A stretch of DNA of 64,000 nucleotides from positions 15,033,009 through 15,097,008 of the forward strand of contig CM040100.1 of the NCBI GenBank assembly GCA_022496805.1, given 5' to 3'. Below are positions 12,805 to 23,540 of the stretch, one piece after another. The stretch comes from Pohlia nutans (lineage: Eukaryota > Streptophyta > Bryopsida > Bryales > Mniaceae). Within the stretch, counting starts at the first letter, position 1; each line of letters opens with the position of its first letter. The position numbers were made by a program, and so were the translations under genes. The notes under the pieces were generated by a model. The model was not told where the DNA came from and searched no databases. It worked only from the letters and a program-made list of their open reading frames with translations.

Positions 12805-13107
12805 TGATCAATTGATTCATCAATGTTGGAATTGTATCTCTTGGATGCTTTACTGCCACAAAATAGAACCGACTTCTTAAACAAGCTATCCGCAGATACA
12901 AAGGGCCCTGGTAGTCTTTTTTTTTGGTTTATTCCTCACAATTTTCTTTTCTCCAAACTCAAAAAACAAGTTTTCCAAAAATAGCTCAAAGATGATTTTT
13001 TATTTATTTTTAAACTATTCCAAAATATCCGAAACTAGAACCTAATCGTGTAAAATGGGTTATATTAGTAGAAAGTGTTGTTTTTGAACATGCTGGATAA
13101 TCCTTGT
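12805..13107. other. 3' flank of the kinase gene
   Basis: AT-rich sequence after the kinase stop codon, probably containing its 3' UTR. No separate gene is seen. Confidence 0.5.
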
Positions 13108-13111
13108 TTAA

Positions 13112-13243
13112 CCCCTAAACGTTTGGGGGGGCCAAAAATTGGCTTATGAATGTAACTCACTATTCAATTCCAATTGCTACATGGATTGTTTTCATTCCAT
13201 TCTTTTCGTGAAGGATTTTTGTTGGTCATGCTACCTCTTCAAG
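13112..13243 (+). mobile_element. Solo TTAA-element end fragment
   Basis: It starts CCCCTAAACGTTTGGG after TTAA at 13108-13111, and the next TTAA is at 13244-13247. The right edge is not an inverted copy of the left, so this is probably a remnant of an element whose other end was lost or displaced by the alpha element that follows. Confidence 0.4.
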
Positions 13244-13247
13244 TTAA

Positions 13248-13815
13248 CCCTGATTGCCTAGAGCCCTGTCCAAATTCGACAATTTTGCAAAGATGCATTA
13301 TAAAATGCAACTAAGAGGGACATTTTGAACTAGATGTATGAATAGAAATTGTACATTATGAATTTTAGATTCTATCCATACGGTTAGATCTATGATTGCA
13401 ATCACCAATATTTTTGTATAGAGTTTGAAACTTGAAATTGAAAACTCTTTTGTAATTCAATTACGAATAAGATATTGACAATTTGTAGATGAAATTCGTT
13501 GTGTTTGGTTGAAATGTAATATTGTAAGTGAAGTAATTTTTGGATATTTTTAGGTTGCTTAATTTTATGAGTTGACTTTTTTAAGAACACTTTTACGCTG
13601 AAATCTCCAAAATTTTGTGGGAATCACTACAATATGAAACGAGGCATAAAATTTTCACAAATCATCCTCTTTCTAATCGGATCACACATTCATAAAGCTA
13701 ACTTCCCATAAAATCTATGGTAAAAAATTCACGCTGCAAAAAATGCATGACGGATGAAAAATCATGGATGAAATCTGTACATTGTTCAAAAAACGGACGC
13801 TCAGGCAGTTAAGAA
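13248..13815 (+). mobile_element. TTAA-flanked MITE, family alpha (568 bp)
   Basis: It starts CCCTGATTGCCTAGAGCCC after TTAA at 13244-13247. The right terminus is mutated (GGCAGTTAAGAA in place of GGCAGTTAGGGG), but TTAA follows at 13816-13819. The interior matches 17265-17831 and 35829-36397 along the whole length. Confidence 0.7.
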
Positions 13816-13975
13816 TTAAATTCATATCATACAAGCTATTTTCGGATTTTACATTGGGTTCCAACTACAAAAAGAGTAGTAAAATGGTTGACCATGTAGT
13901 GTATGTTGGATTTTTATGTTTTTTCTATTTAAACTAAATTTAGGCCATGAAAATGAGTTCTATTCATAACATTCA

Positions 13976-14283
13976 GTAGCCTTCAAAAAGGCTACGTGTT
14001 AGTTTCATCCACCTTTATATATGGAGTGACCAATGATGTGTAATTGAATGGGCTATTGAGTCAAATAAACAATTACAAGACACTATTGAATTGTAACTCA
14101 GTGAGTGTTTTCGATTACTGTTCATTATGGTTAATTGCTCTTGTTTAATGCCACCTGCCCCCATAGCTATTGATGTGATGTGGAATATTCCACATCATTT
14201 CATTGGGGGGATGAAATGATGTGGGATATTCCACGTCATTCTGTTGGGGGAAGGCAATAGTCACAGAGGCTGCTGAATGTTAT
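13976..14283 (+). mobile_element. Inverted-repeat MITE with ATAACATTCA ends (308 bp)
   Basis: The termini are ATAACATTCAGTAGCC and its near-perfect inverse GGCTGCTGAATGTTAT. The interior contains GTGGGATATTCCAC-type palindromes. A second copy lies at 39100-39415, where it is absent from the paralogous segment. The flanks here do not show a clear target duplication, and the superfamily is unknown (hAT- or Mutator-like by size). Confidence 0.7.
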
Positions 14284-15051
14284 GTTGCATTTGAGCTTAA
14301 GCAACAAAATGAAGTTTATTGAGTCTAGTTTCTATGCCACTTTGAATTTTTAGAAAAAATTGAAAATTGAGTGTTTTATTGGAATTACAAGTTTGACATG
14401 TATTACCATGGTGAAGCAAAAAAATATAAATTAAGATACACGGATGATTTTCATTTATTGTAATGTTCTTCATTGCAATTTACACATTTGGTTAAAAAAA
14501 TTGGAATTTTAAAGTACATTTTGTAATTGATATGAGTTTTCTTTCAAATCACTTCAAAAAATCATAGTAATTTCTAAATTTCACCAAAATATATGATTTG
14601 TATTAGACACATGGCTTCATCTACCATAAATATAAAATTGAATTCTTATCTTATTTATAGTGACAAAATTGAGTGTGACGGGTAAAACATGATTCTATGG
14701 TCATAGACCAGATGTTTAAGGATTAAAAGACAGAGCCTAATAAATCAGTCAACTTTGTAGCCAACATATTCAATATAGTTTTGTCAATCAAAAGTTTAGC
14801 TCTCGAGAAGGTTCTCTTGGAAATATACATTGTACAGTACCCACCAACAAGTTTACGTTCACAATAGTCATTCTGCAGAAACAAGGCATAGATCTCCAAT
14901 TTCAAATTGCCACCATTTGCTCAAAAATGATCCAAATCACAAACCGCAAAGTGCGTTGGAGAGATAGTGAAATCTACTTTAATATTATATTAGGCATTTA
15001 CAAAAAAACTTATAGATTTATATGTAAATATAGCATTTTTTGACAAACTAT
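14284..15051. other. AT-rich intergenic sequence
   Basis: No gene recognised. A stretch near 14836-14880 reads, on the minus strand, the same ERKLVGGYCT-like words that occur on the plus strand at about 15355-15390, forming an inverted repeat of roughly 30 bp around the Tc1-like fragment. Confidence 0.4.
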
Positions 15052-15310
15052 CTAACATCTAGTGCTACCACCATTAGCTTTGATTACAGCCGTCATACGG
15101 TGAGGCATGCTATCAAGGAGAACTTCAATCATCTCTAAAGACACCTCTTCCCATGCCCTTTGAATGGTGTTGAATAATTCTTCTTTGTTTTGCGGTAGCT
15201 CTTCCTTTTGGATAGTATCTTTCAAGACCATTTTTCAAGACCATTTTTCAAGTTTTTCAAGCTATCCAAGACCATTTCGGAATTGAGAACTAGGCCATCA
15301 ACACTTACAA
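15052..15310 (-). pseudogene. Tc1-like transposase C-terminal fragment
   Basis: On the minus strand about 57 codons are open and end at a TAG (15052-15054). The peptide has the form found at the C-terminus of Tc1-family transposases: a RAWEEV helix, then LLDSMPHRM and AVIKANGGSTR. Upstream (toward 15310) a WPSS...NSEMVLDSLK-like stretch resembles the WPSQSPDLNPIE region but is frameshifted, and a short AAGACCATTTTTC unit is repeated there. The rest of the transposase is missing. It belongs to a different subfamily from the element at 45043-46594. Confidence 0.7.
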
Positions 15311-15865
15311 ATTTGAGTGAATTCTTTTCTTCTAGTTGATGGCACTTGGAGTTCGAAAGTTTGAACGTAAACTTGTTGGTGGGTACTGTACTTGCCAGAG
15401 TTGTTGTCTCTAGAGATTACATTCTATACTTAGAATTTTGTAGTGGAGATCGTGGTGGTATTCTAGCCTTTGTGACTTTTTCACACCACTGCCAGGAATG
15501 CGCTCGAGAGCTTTCGTCATCTCGAAGTAAGCACAAGGTCGAAAGCTTTCCAACAATCTACAATTGTCAAGAATCGTTACAATTTTGATGCATTGATTGG
15601 AGAAGTTTTTGATGCAGGTTCTTTTCCCTTCTATAGGTGAAATTTGGTGCCCATTCACTTGTGGTTTTATTATGTTCATCTTATTGGCGAAATTTGTAAT
15701 TAATTGAACAAGGGTGGTTTTGCATTTTTATTTGTTTATTTTTCATGCATTGAATCACATTGATAGGTGAATTTTTGTATTGGAATGTGGCTTGTTATGC
15801 CATTTAGGTGAATTTCAATTATATACTCGTTAATTACTTGCAAATTTCATGTTGCACCAAGTGAT
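15311..15865. other. Intergenic sequence, no gene seen
   Basis: Contains an 80-codon open frame (15346-15588) without a recognisable domain. Part of it may be related to the Tc1-like fragment next door. Nothing else is seen. Confidence 0.35.
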
Positions 15866-15869
15866 TTAA

Positions 15870-16395
15870 CCCTTTGATGCGAATGCGTCCATATAATGAA
15901 CGACGAATAAATTGTAACCTTTCTCTTGACTACATCATGTAGAGTTTTTTCATCCATCCAAATTTCTCTTGGTTCTTGTGCTAGTTGACTATCATTTGTA
16001 CAATATGGATCTTTAAAATAAGATATTGTGATTTTTCTTTTAAATATCATAATTGGTTTATGTCAAGTTTCATTCTTAATTCAAAAAGTGAGACCTTAAA
16101 CATGATTTTCCAAAATAAGTAGAATCAAATAATACCATCTCGTAGTGCATGATTATATTCCAAATTCATTATAACAACTTTAAATTTTTTTTGTTAATGT
16201 GGGATTTTTAATTGAATTTCAAAAGAAAATTTTGAAACTTTAATTACAATTTATTAATTATAAATATGAGAAATCCAATCATACAGATGTGATCTTTACA
16301 TTGACATTTATAACTTAGCTTCGTACAACAAATCCATTTTTATTATTCATCAGACATTTTATAAGGCATATTTGAAATCAACGTTGAATCTGATG
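15870..16395 (+). mobile_element. TTAA-bounded repeat, family zeta (copy 1)
   Basis: It begins CCCTTTGATGCGAATGCG after TTAA at 15866-15869 and runs to the TTAA at 16396-16399, where the next element begins. It is similar along its length to 19327-19834. The right end is not an obvious inverse of the left, so its structure is incomplete or asymmetric. Confidence 0.5.
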
Positions 16396-16399
16396 TTAA

Positions 16400-17260
16400 C
16401 CCCTAAATGTACCAGGGTGTCCCTAGAATTGACAATTTAAGAAAATTCATCATAAAGTACTATTTAGAAGAATATTTTGGAATTGATATACAAATGAAAG
16501 TTCTAGGTTTTGAATTTAAGATTCCATCCATGCGGTTTGATTCACCAATACTATCACCAATATTTTATTATAAAATTTGAAAGTTAAATTAAAAGTTTCT
16601 TCTAAATTTGATTACAGACAAAGCATTAACTTTTTTGAAGCAAAGTTTGTTGGAATGGATTTGAAATGAGATACTCTTAACGTGGTGATTCTTTAAAATG
16701 TTTGTGTTAATTAAATCTATGACCTTATTTTTGCAGAGTCGCTTTTGAACTACAGTCAATGCAATTTTGGCTTGATCAACAACTTGACATACTTCTACAT
16801 TTGTAATTTTAGAAAATATATACTCTAGAATTACCAAATCCAACCATTGGATAGGACAACAACTTGATGAAGTATCTCCAAAAAATTGGATGACTTCTTG
16901 GGCAAGTCACTTAGTGTAAATTTTGGGTACATATGAGCGTACAAAGGGTATTTTATGGGGGGCTATGAAATAATTTGAATATCATACTATTTATAGTATA
17001 TTTAGGGATATTCCACATATATTCTAAAAATATTCCTAAAATATTCCCAAATTGGTTTTAAAACACCCTATATTACTTCTATAAATTTATAATTTTTATC
17101 TCAAATGAATAAAAGATACCCTATATTTGTTCTCTCATAGTTATCTAAATTCTTAACAGTGACTTCCCCAGAGATGACTTTCATCCAAGCATTAATGAGA
17201 ACGTAGGGTGAGTCTGGATCTATTAGTCGTCGAGAAGCTGGACGCTGGGACATTTAGGGG
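16400..17260 (+). mobile_element. TTAA-flanked MITE, family gamma (861 bp)
   Basis: It starts CCCCTAAATGTACCAGGG after TTAA (16396-16399) and ends GACATTTAGGGG before TTAA (17261-17264). The first ~450 bp match 755-1333. The extra internal length (about 16900-17200) is absent from that copy. The right TTAA is shared with the next element. Confidence 0.75.
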
Positions 17261-17264
17261 TTAA

Positions 17265-17831
17265 CCCCTAAATGTCTTCACTCTTCTCCAAATTCGGCAG
17301 TTTTGCAAAGATGCATCATAAAATGCAACCCAAACGAATATATTGAACTTGATGTATGAATAAAAGTTGTACATTATAAATTTTAGATTCTATCCATACG
17401 GATAGATCTGCTATTGCTATCACCAATATTTTTGTATAAAATTTGAAACTTGAAATTGAAAATTCTTTTGTAATTTGGTTATGAATAAATATTGACAATT
17501 TGTACATGAAATTTGTTGTGATTGGTTGAAATGTAATACTTTAAGTGTAGTGATTTTTGGAGATTTTTTGATTGCTTAATTTTATGAGTTGACTTTTTTA
17601 AGAGCACTTTTGCACTGAAATCTTCGAAATTTTGGGTGAATTGCTACAACATGATATGAAGCATAAAAATTTCACAAATCATCCCCTTTCTAATCGGATC
17701 ACACATGCATGAAGGGAACTTCCCATAAAATATATAGTAAAATATCCTCATTGCAAAAAGTCAATAACGAATGAAGAACTGCGTTTGATTCTGTACATTG
17801 TCCACTTTCTGAACAGTTGGACGTTTAGGGG
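17265..17831 (+). mobile_element. TTAA-flanked MITE, family alpha (567 bp)
   Basis: It starts CCCCTAAATGTCTTCACTC directly after the TTAA shared with the previous element and ends GGACGTTTAGGGG before TTAA at 17832-17835. There is full-length similarity to 13248-13815 and 35829-36397. Confidence 0.8.
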
Positions 17832-18193
17832 TTAAAGACCAAGTGTTCAAATTTTGAATGATGAATGAATTCAAACATGCCCCGTTCATGGAGAAACATG
17901 TTATTTTTAAGCATCCAAATGTTTTTATATTCTTGTGGTAGCTTTGTAACACATATACAATACAAATTTCCAAAACATTTTATTACAAATATTCTATAGT
18001 TCAAAGAGTACCGTATCCGAAAAGTAGGGTCGGCAACTTGTGCCAATATTTAATTATTTTACCGAAATGATGCATCAATCCACAATCAATTTTAGGATAA
18101 ATTCTCAATTTTTGATTTCAAAATTTAATGATAAATATTAGTCAATGCAACGATAGATTTAAATGTATGTATATAATCCATGGGTCAGTTTAA

Positions 18194-19023
18194 TCCCTAA
18201 CTACCCAACCATGCTTTTTTGCATGATGTACAAAACAAACTCCATTTTTTCTTCCGTCATGCACTTTTTGCAATGTGGATTTTTTACTTAACTTTTAATA
18301 AGAAGTTAGCTTCATGCATGTGTGATTTGATTAGAAAGGAGATCATTTCCTATTGCAGTAGAGTTGATTGAAAAGTCAGCAAAAAGGGAAAAGTTTTTGC
18401 AAACTCGTGTTGAATTCCTATTCAACTTGAATTGAAATATAAATAGACCAAAAATTAGTTTATGACGAGTTGAAAGACAATCTAAAACAAGGCACTGTCA
18501 TTATTCTCCATACCTCGCTATGGCTCCCACACCTTCCACCAATGCTCCAAGCCTAAGGCCACAAGGGGGCAATTTATGACACGACACTATTCAACCCAAT
18601 TATAGTTCAATAGAGGTTAGAAGTAGAACAAAAAGGGAGATTAGATGCACTTCTTTTCGGTTAACTTTAGTGTTTCACTAAAAAATTCAAATATTTTAGT
18701 CTAAAAGTACTTTTGAAAAAATAAACTCATAAAATTAAGTAACCAAAAAATCTCCAAAAAACACTACACTCAGAGTATTACATTTCAACCCATCACAACA
18801 AATTTATAATCAAATTAAAAAATAATTTTGAATTTTGAGTTTCAAATTTTGTCAAAAAATATTGGTGATAGCAATCGCAGGTCTAACCGTATGAATAGAA
18901 TCTAAAATTCATTATATACAAATTTTATTCATACATCAAGTTCAAAATATCCCTCGTAGTTGCATATTACAATGCATCTTTGCAAAACTGCCCAATCTAG
19001 ACAAGGATGAGGGCATTTAGGGG
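18194..19023 (-). mobile_element. TTAA-flanked MITE, family alpha (inverted, with internal insertion)
   Basis: The TTAA flanks are at 18190-18193 and 19024-19027. The ends are TCCCTAACTACCCAACC and the inverse of CCCCTAAATGCCC. It is an inverted alpha element interrupted at about 18345-18665 by roughly 300 bp of unrelated sequence that is absent from the other copies. Confidence 0.7.
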
Positions 19024-19027
19024 TTAA

Positions 19028-19322
19028 AACTCTTGTTTGAAAATCATTACTAAACTAGGTTGGCCAGTGCCACATTTCGACTCTTTGACACAACATAACA
19101 ATTCTAGTAGCAGAACAAACCTTGCATAGTTGGCCCGTGCAACAATCCAACACGACAATTCCCACAACGGGACCGTCTTAACATGCCTAGGTGCACAATC
19201 TATGTGTACAATAGATTTTTTTCCTCACTTGCATTTAGTCCTCATAGTTTAACCCTATTGTACACGTAGGTTGGCCAGACTTCACATTTTTGGAAATTTG
19301 GACTACATCTAGTCCTCATGGT
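19028..19322. other. Spacer between TTAA elements
   Basis: Short spacer that includes two related phrases about 110 bp apart (ttggccagtgccacattt and ttggccagacttcacattt) and a repeated 'ctcatggttta/ctcatagttta' word. No gene is seen. Confidence 0.35.
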
Positions 19323-19326
19323 TTAA

Positions 19327-19834
19327 CACTTTAATGTGCGTGCGTCCATATATTGGACGACAAACACATTGCAACCTTTCCCAACACTACATCCTGTACA
19401 ATTTTTCATTCATCCAAATTTCTCTTGGTTCTTGTGCTAATTGACTATTATTTGTATGGTATGGATCTTCAAAATAAGATATTGTGATTTTTTGAAAAAC
19501 AACAGAATTGGTTTATGTCAAGTTTCATTCTTAGTTCAAAAAGTGAGACTTTAAACATGATTTTTCAAAATAAGTAGAATCAAATATTGGAAACCATGCC
19601 ATCTTGTAATGCACGTTATTCCAATTTCACTACAATTTTTATAAAAAAATCATGGATGAAACCTTGCAAAATTCATTAAAAAATATTAATAAAAAATAGG
19701 ATGATTCCAACTCTTCAGATGCGATCTTCACATTGACATTTACAACTTTGCTTTGTATATCAACTCCGTTTTTATTTTTTTCAAACATTTTATAACGAAT
19801 CTTTGAAAACAGAAAACAGTGTTGAATCAGGACG
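19327..19834 (+). mobile_element. TTAA-bounded repeat, family zeta (copy 2)
   Basis: It begins CACTTTAATGTGCGTGCG after TTAA at 19323-19326 and runs to TTAA at 19835-19838. It is similar to 15870-16395 throughout. As in copy 1, another TTAA element starts exactly at its right border. Confidence 0.5.
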
Positions 19835-19838
19835 TTAA

Positions 19839-21016
19839 CCCCTAAAGGACCAAGTGTCCTAACTAGGACATTTAGAGAATCGGGTAGGTTCCAGTGAACA
19901 CATTTTTAATCGAATTTTGAAGGAAATTTAATAGTAGATTCCCCAATGTGCCACGAAAATGGGGATTCTTTTTTTTTTAATTCCGACACCGTATGTGAAA
20001 GTTATGAGGGGAAATGTGTTTTTTTCGGGAGAAAGGGCAACGGGGCAGTAAAGAAATAGTTGAATTTTAGGGGGGGGCAACAAAATGGATGGCGTGTGAA
20101 AAATGGGGTGGACTGTGGGGGGCAGAAGACCACCCCATTTTCGAAACTCATTAAAAAAATTGAAAAATAATATTTTTTAAAATAATATTTTTTTTTATAA
20201 ATGAAAAATATTACTTTTAACTGAAAAATATTATTTTTAACTAAAACTTCAATTTTATAATTAAAAATATTATTTTAAAAATAAAAAGCAAAATCATTTT
20301 TAAAAATAAAAAACAAAAATCGTCCAATGAGGGACTGCCACGTGCCAGTACACCTTGAGAATTAGTGGGGTCATGAACATTGGAATGGGTTGGCACTTCA
20401 ATTCCCTTCCTCCACCCTTTATTTTCCCCCTAACCCCCAAAATTCTTAGAAAATGTGCTACATGTCTTCTAAAACTTGGAGATTTATTTTTTTTTCAAAT
20501 TTTTTTTCGCCATTCTATAGAGGGTGGAATGTACTTGTGTTTCACCGCTCGGATTTGTATTTTAAATAAAGAAAGTCAAAAATATTGCAATTCCAAAAAC
20601 ATATAGTCTTTTCTGAACTTCTAAACCCCCAACAAGTGCAAGGTGTTCTTCAACATCCTAAACATCTCCAAACGCAACGAAAATTGGTACACAACTAAGT
20701 AACATCATATAGAATGTGAAAGTGAAGTGCGACAGGTTTCGGTAGTGAGGTTTTTTTGATGTAGCCATGGTCAGACGCATCTGAAATTTTCGGGCATGTG
20801 TTTTTTTGGGGTGTTTTTTTCCATCAAACACAATTATCTTGCAATCCGTGCGGTCAAAATCAACGAAATTTGTTGTGTATGTTTTTCAAATAGTTTAGGA
20901 CAAGATCTTACAGTTAGAAGGTAAAAAATAACATTTTTTTGGATTTTTTGCATGGGGGAGTAAAAATGGCAGCATTGGAGTGTTTTTGGAGGAAAAACAC
21001 TCCGGTCCTTTAGGGG
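19839..21016 (+). mobile_element. TTAA-flanked inverted-repeat element (1178 bp)
   Basis: The termini are CCCCTAAAGGACCAAGTGT and the inverse of CCCCTAAAGGACCGGAGTGT, flanked by TTAA (19835-19838, 21017-21020). It is the longest simple TTAA element in the window. The interior includes an A/T-only stretch near 20155-20310. An 83-codon ORF inside shows no transposase motif, so the element is non-autonomous. Confidence 0.75.
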
Positions 21017-21020
21017 TTAA

Positions 21021-21554
21021 AAGGTTAAAAGGTTAAAAACAAAATCCCATTTTCAGCCCTTTACAAAGATGGTTTTCGACTTCCAAAATTTGTCTTATAA
21101 AATACATTTATTTTGCCAGTTGATGATATGCTTAAGATCTTAATTGGAAATTTACGAAAAAAACGCTATCCAACAAATATTACCTTCACAATGGCTCACC
21201 CAAACATAAAAAAAGGTCTGAAAATCAAATTCATCCTTATGGGTAAAAAACTAAAGTGCAAAAGCCTATTAACACTTTTGAAAAAACTGTAAGCAAAATT
21301 CACAACTTCCTTACTCATACAGCATCGGAATACTGTATTGGAATCCTCTTGAAAAATGGGCTTTTCTAATGCCAAAGACGACGAGGACGATGATCATTTC
21401 AAAAGCCGCTCTCACTGCCTCAATTTGAACAAGAAAGATCTTTCATTCACACTAATGTGGATCATCGCAGACACAGCTCTGAATTGCAGAACCCCTTCAC
21501 TTCCTAACCAGCCTAACTTATTGTTGTTTTGAACCCTCACAGTTACTGCAATGC
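21021..21554. other. Intergenic sequence, 3' flank of the small minus-strand gene
   Basis: No independent gene recognised. The part next to 21554 probably holds the 3' UTR of the gene at 21555-22266. Confidence 0.4.
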
Positions 21555-22266
21555 TCAAGCCTTGTGGTAGTTTTGCCTGGAAATCGGGTTCATCACCACC
21601 GGCCCTGCGGCCTCGCGCGGCCACGCATCCAACTTCTTGTTCGTCTCCTTCTCCCACTCGCTGCCCTGGATCGTGTGGGGCACCGTCCCTGCAACACCAA
21701 TCCACACACAACGCTACCTCAGCAGTTGCAAACCAAAAGGAGACACGGATGCGGCATCACAAGACGCTTCAGTAATAATATGCGAATCGTGCATATCACT
21801 GTGACCAATTCTCATACCAAATGTCGTCAACCAGCTCTGCGATAAAAAAGAATCAAAACGCGGCGCTCGCAACTCGTCATCTATCTTCTCACACCCTCGA
21901 AGCCCCTACCCAATCACTGAGCTCTCTGGTTCATGCTCCAAGTAACGGCAATCGAGAACCTGGCGTGGCTGCATCGATTCACCGGAACCGTAACTGACCC
22001 ACCCTAAGCTATTTCTTCCCAACAAAGACGCTCCAAGTACACCCCCGATCGCAATGACCTAAAATTACATTTATAGTCAAACCTAACAACAATCAAGAAC
22101 CGGGCCACGACAAGAAATTGCGGGGATTTCAGAAGAAGAGGAAGCCTAAGAACACGTTACCTCCAAAGATCTTGCGGTTCCTGGCGAGGTCCCAGAAGGC
22201 GTAGGAGACGACGCAGGTGCCAGCGAAGGCGGGCAAAATGACCTTGGGAAACGATACCAGCCCCAT
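21555..22266 (-). CDS. Small mitochondrial-type inner-membrane protein (79 aa, two exons)
   Basis: Exons 22161-22266 and 21555-21688 (minus strand) join at a GT...GTTGCAG intron in phase 1. They give 79 residues: an ATG, an N-terminal hydrophobic stretch (about residues 9-26), then RNRKIFGG across the junction, an acidic/basic middle with WEKETNKKLDAWPR, and a conserved-looking tail VVMNPISRQNY. This layout matches, from memory, a small plant mitochondrial protein family in which a single membrane anchor is followed by RKIFGGT and VMNPISRQN; members are reported in plant complex I preparations. That assignment is tentative. The exons are clearly richer in GC than the introns and flanks. A CAA/CAG microsatellite lies about 100 bp upstream of the start, and a MITE lies about 235 bp upstream. 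Confidence 0.7.
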
Positions 22267-22367
22267 TGTGACAGAACCAGTTGCTTATTATTGCAACGCA
22301 GCAAGCGCCCTTGTGTGCTTGTTCTTGAGCTTTGCTTGTTGTGTGCAAAGTAAGGGCGACGACGCCA

Positions 22368-22397
22368 GCAGCAACAACAACAACAACAACAACAACA
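22368..22397. repeat. (CAG/CAA)n microsatellite
   Basis: About ten trinucleotide units, mostly CAA. It lies in the presumed 5' UTR or promoter of the minus-strand gene that starts at 22266. Confidence 0.85.
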
Positions 22398-22501
22398 GGA
22401 ATCGAGCAAAGTGAGCGAAAGAGGCGAGTCTCTACAACAACTGAAAGGAGAGGAATGCGGTCAGTTGGCGATGCTTTCCAACTGCTTGCCGTTTTTTTTC
22501 T

Positions 22502-22866
22502 AAGGACCGCTTCACACTATGCCCGAAGGTCGAGAGGCCGTCGATTTCCACCAATCGGATTGCAAGAAACCAAGAATTTGGCCTCTCGACCTTCACACTA
22601 GAGACCAAAGTCCAAAGGTAGTCGCCCTTCAAAATGCCTACATGGCAGCACTTTTTGACCAAGGTTGACGGACTCTTAAAGGAAGTTTGGGTCGAAAGGG
22701 AATAGAAACCCAAACTATGGTCGAGAGGTCGTCGATTCTTTTTCATAAAAAATCAAAACTATATTTTATTGCCTATTTTCAGCCCATTTCTTTGGACTCT
22801 CAACAAAGTTTGGCCACTCAATCCCACGGCCTCTCGCCTTCGACGGCCATAGTGTGAAGCGGCTTT
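22502..22866 (+). mobile_element. Inverted-repeat MITE with CCGCTTCACACTATG ends (365 bp)
   Basis: The left end AAGGACCGCTTCACACTATG and the inverse of the right end, AAAGCCGCTTCACACTATGG, pair over about 40 bp including GAGAGGCCGTCG. Parts of the same GAGAGGCC word recur internally. No unambiguous target duplication is seen. It sits in the promoter-proximal region of the gene at 21555-22266. Confidence 0.7.
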
Positions 22867-22933
22867 AAATTCCTTTTCCAGGTTCCCAACATTTTTATTC
22901 TTATTTTTATTTTTTGCAAATGGATCCTTTACT

Positions 22934-23161
22934 GTAGTACCATAGATGGGTCGCCAACAATTAATTCAAAAAATAAAAAACAGAAATAGATTAAATTATT
23001 TTTAGCTATATTTTGCTATTTCTAAGCTATTTTGGGCCATTTTTAATCATTTTTTGCTAAAAAACAAAAACCAAAAAATTAATTTTTTTGAGGGACGAAC
23101 TTTAATTTTCAAAAAATATTAAATATTCGTTCGTACGGTGGCGACCCAACTATGGTACTAC
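22934..23161 (+). mobile_element. Inverted-repeat MITE with GTAGTACCATAG ends (228 bp)
   Basis: The left arm GTAGTACCATAGATGGGTCG pairs with the right arm, the inverse of GTAGTACCATAGTTGGGTCG, with GCCA continuing in both. The interior is AT-rich and non-coding. No clear target duplication is visible. Confidence 0.65.
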
Positions 23162-23540
23162 GATATTCCATTGTCACAAGACAGTACAAGAGAGAAGAGA
23201 CACACTCATGGCCCATTCACACCAGTCACCCAACATGAGTATGGCAAAGAATTTGTGTTTGTCAAGTAAGTTTTTGGTAACTACAATGTGCTCCTGTAAA
23301 ATTTATTTTTTCAACCTGATGCATGCAAGAAGGTGCTCCGACGCATTTTGGGTGCTGTAAGAAATTTGAGCTCCATCAACGCACATGCGTTGACCAAAAG
23401 CAAGAAGAGACAAGGCTTTGACACCGCAAGAAATTGTATATTATTTTTTGAAATTTACCTTGCAACATTTCATGAACACAACACGCAAGTGCTGGAGCTT
23501 CTTGGTGTGAATGGACCATCACTCCAACTTGACGACATAA

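Noticed and set aside
17255..17270. Mariner/Stowaway (TA target) as an alternative for the TTAA elements
   Set aside because: The bases outside TA are always T and A, giving TTAA, and the paralogous empty sites hold one TTAA-like site. A TA target would not fix the outer bases.
19010..21020. CCCCTAAA/TTTAGGGG words read as interstitial telomere repeats
   Set aside because: They are single occurrences at the ends of inverted-repeat elements next to TTAA and never run in tandem, so they are element termini. Only the 58576-58920 array is truly repetitive.
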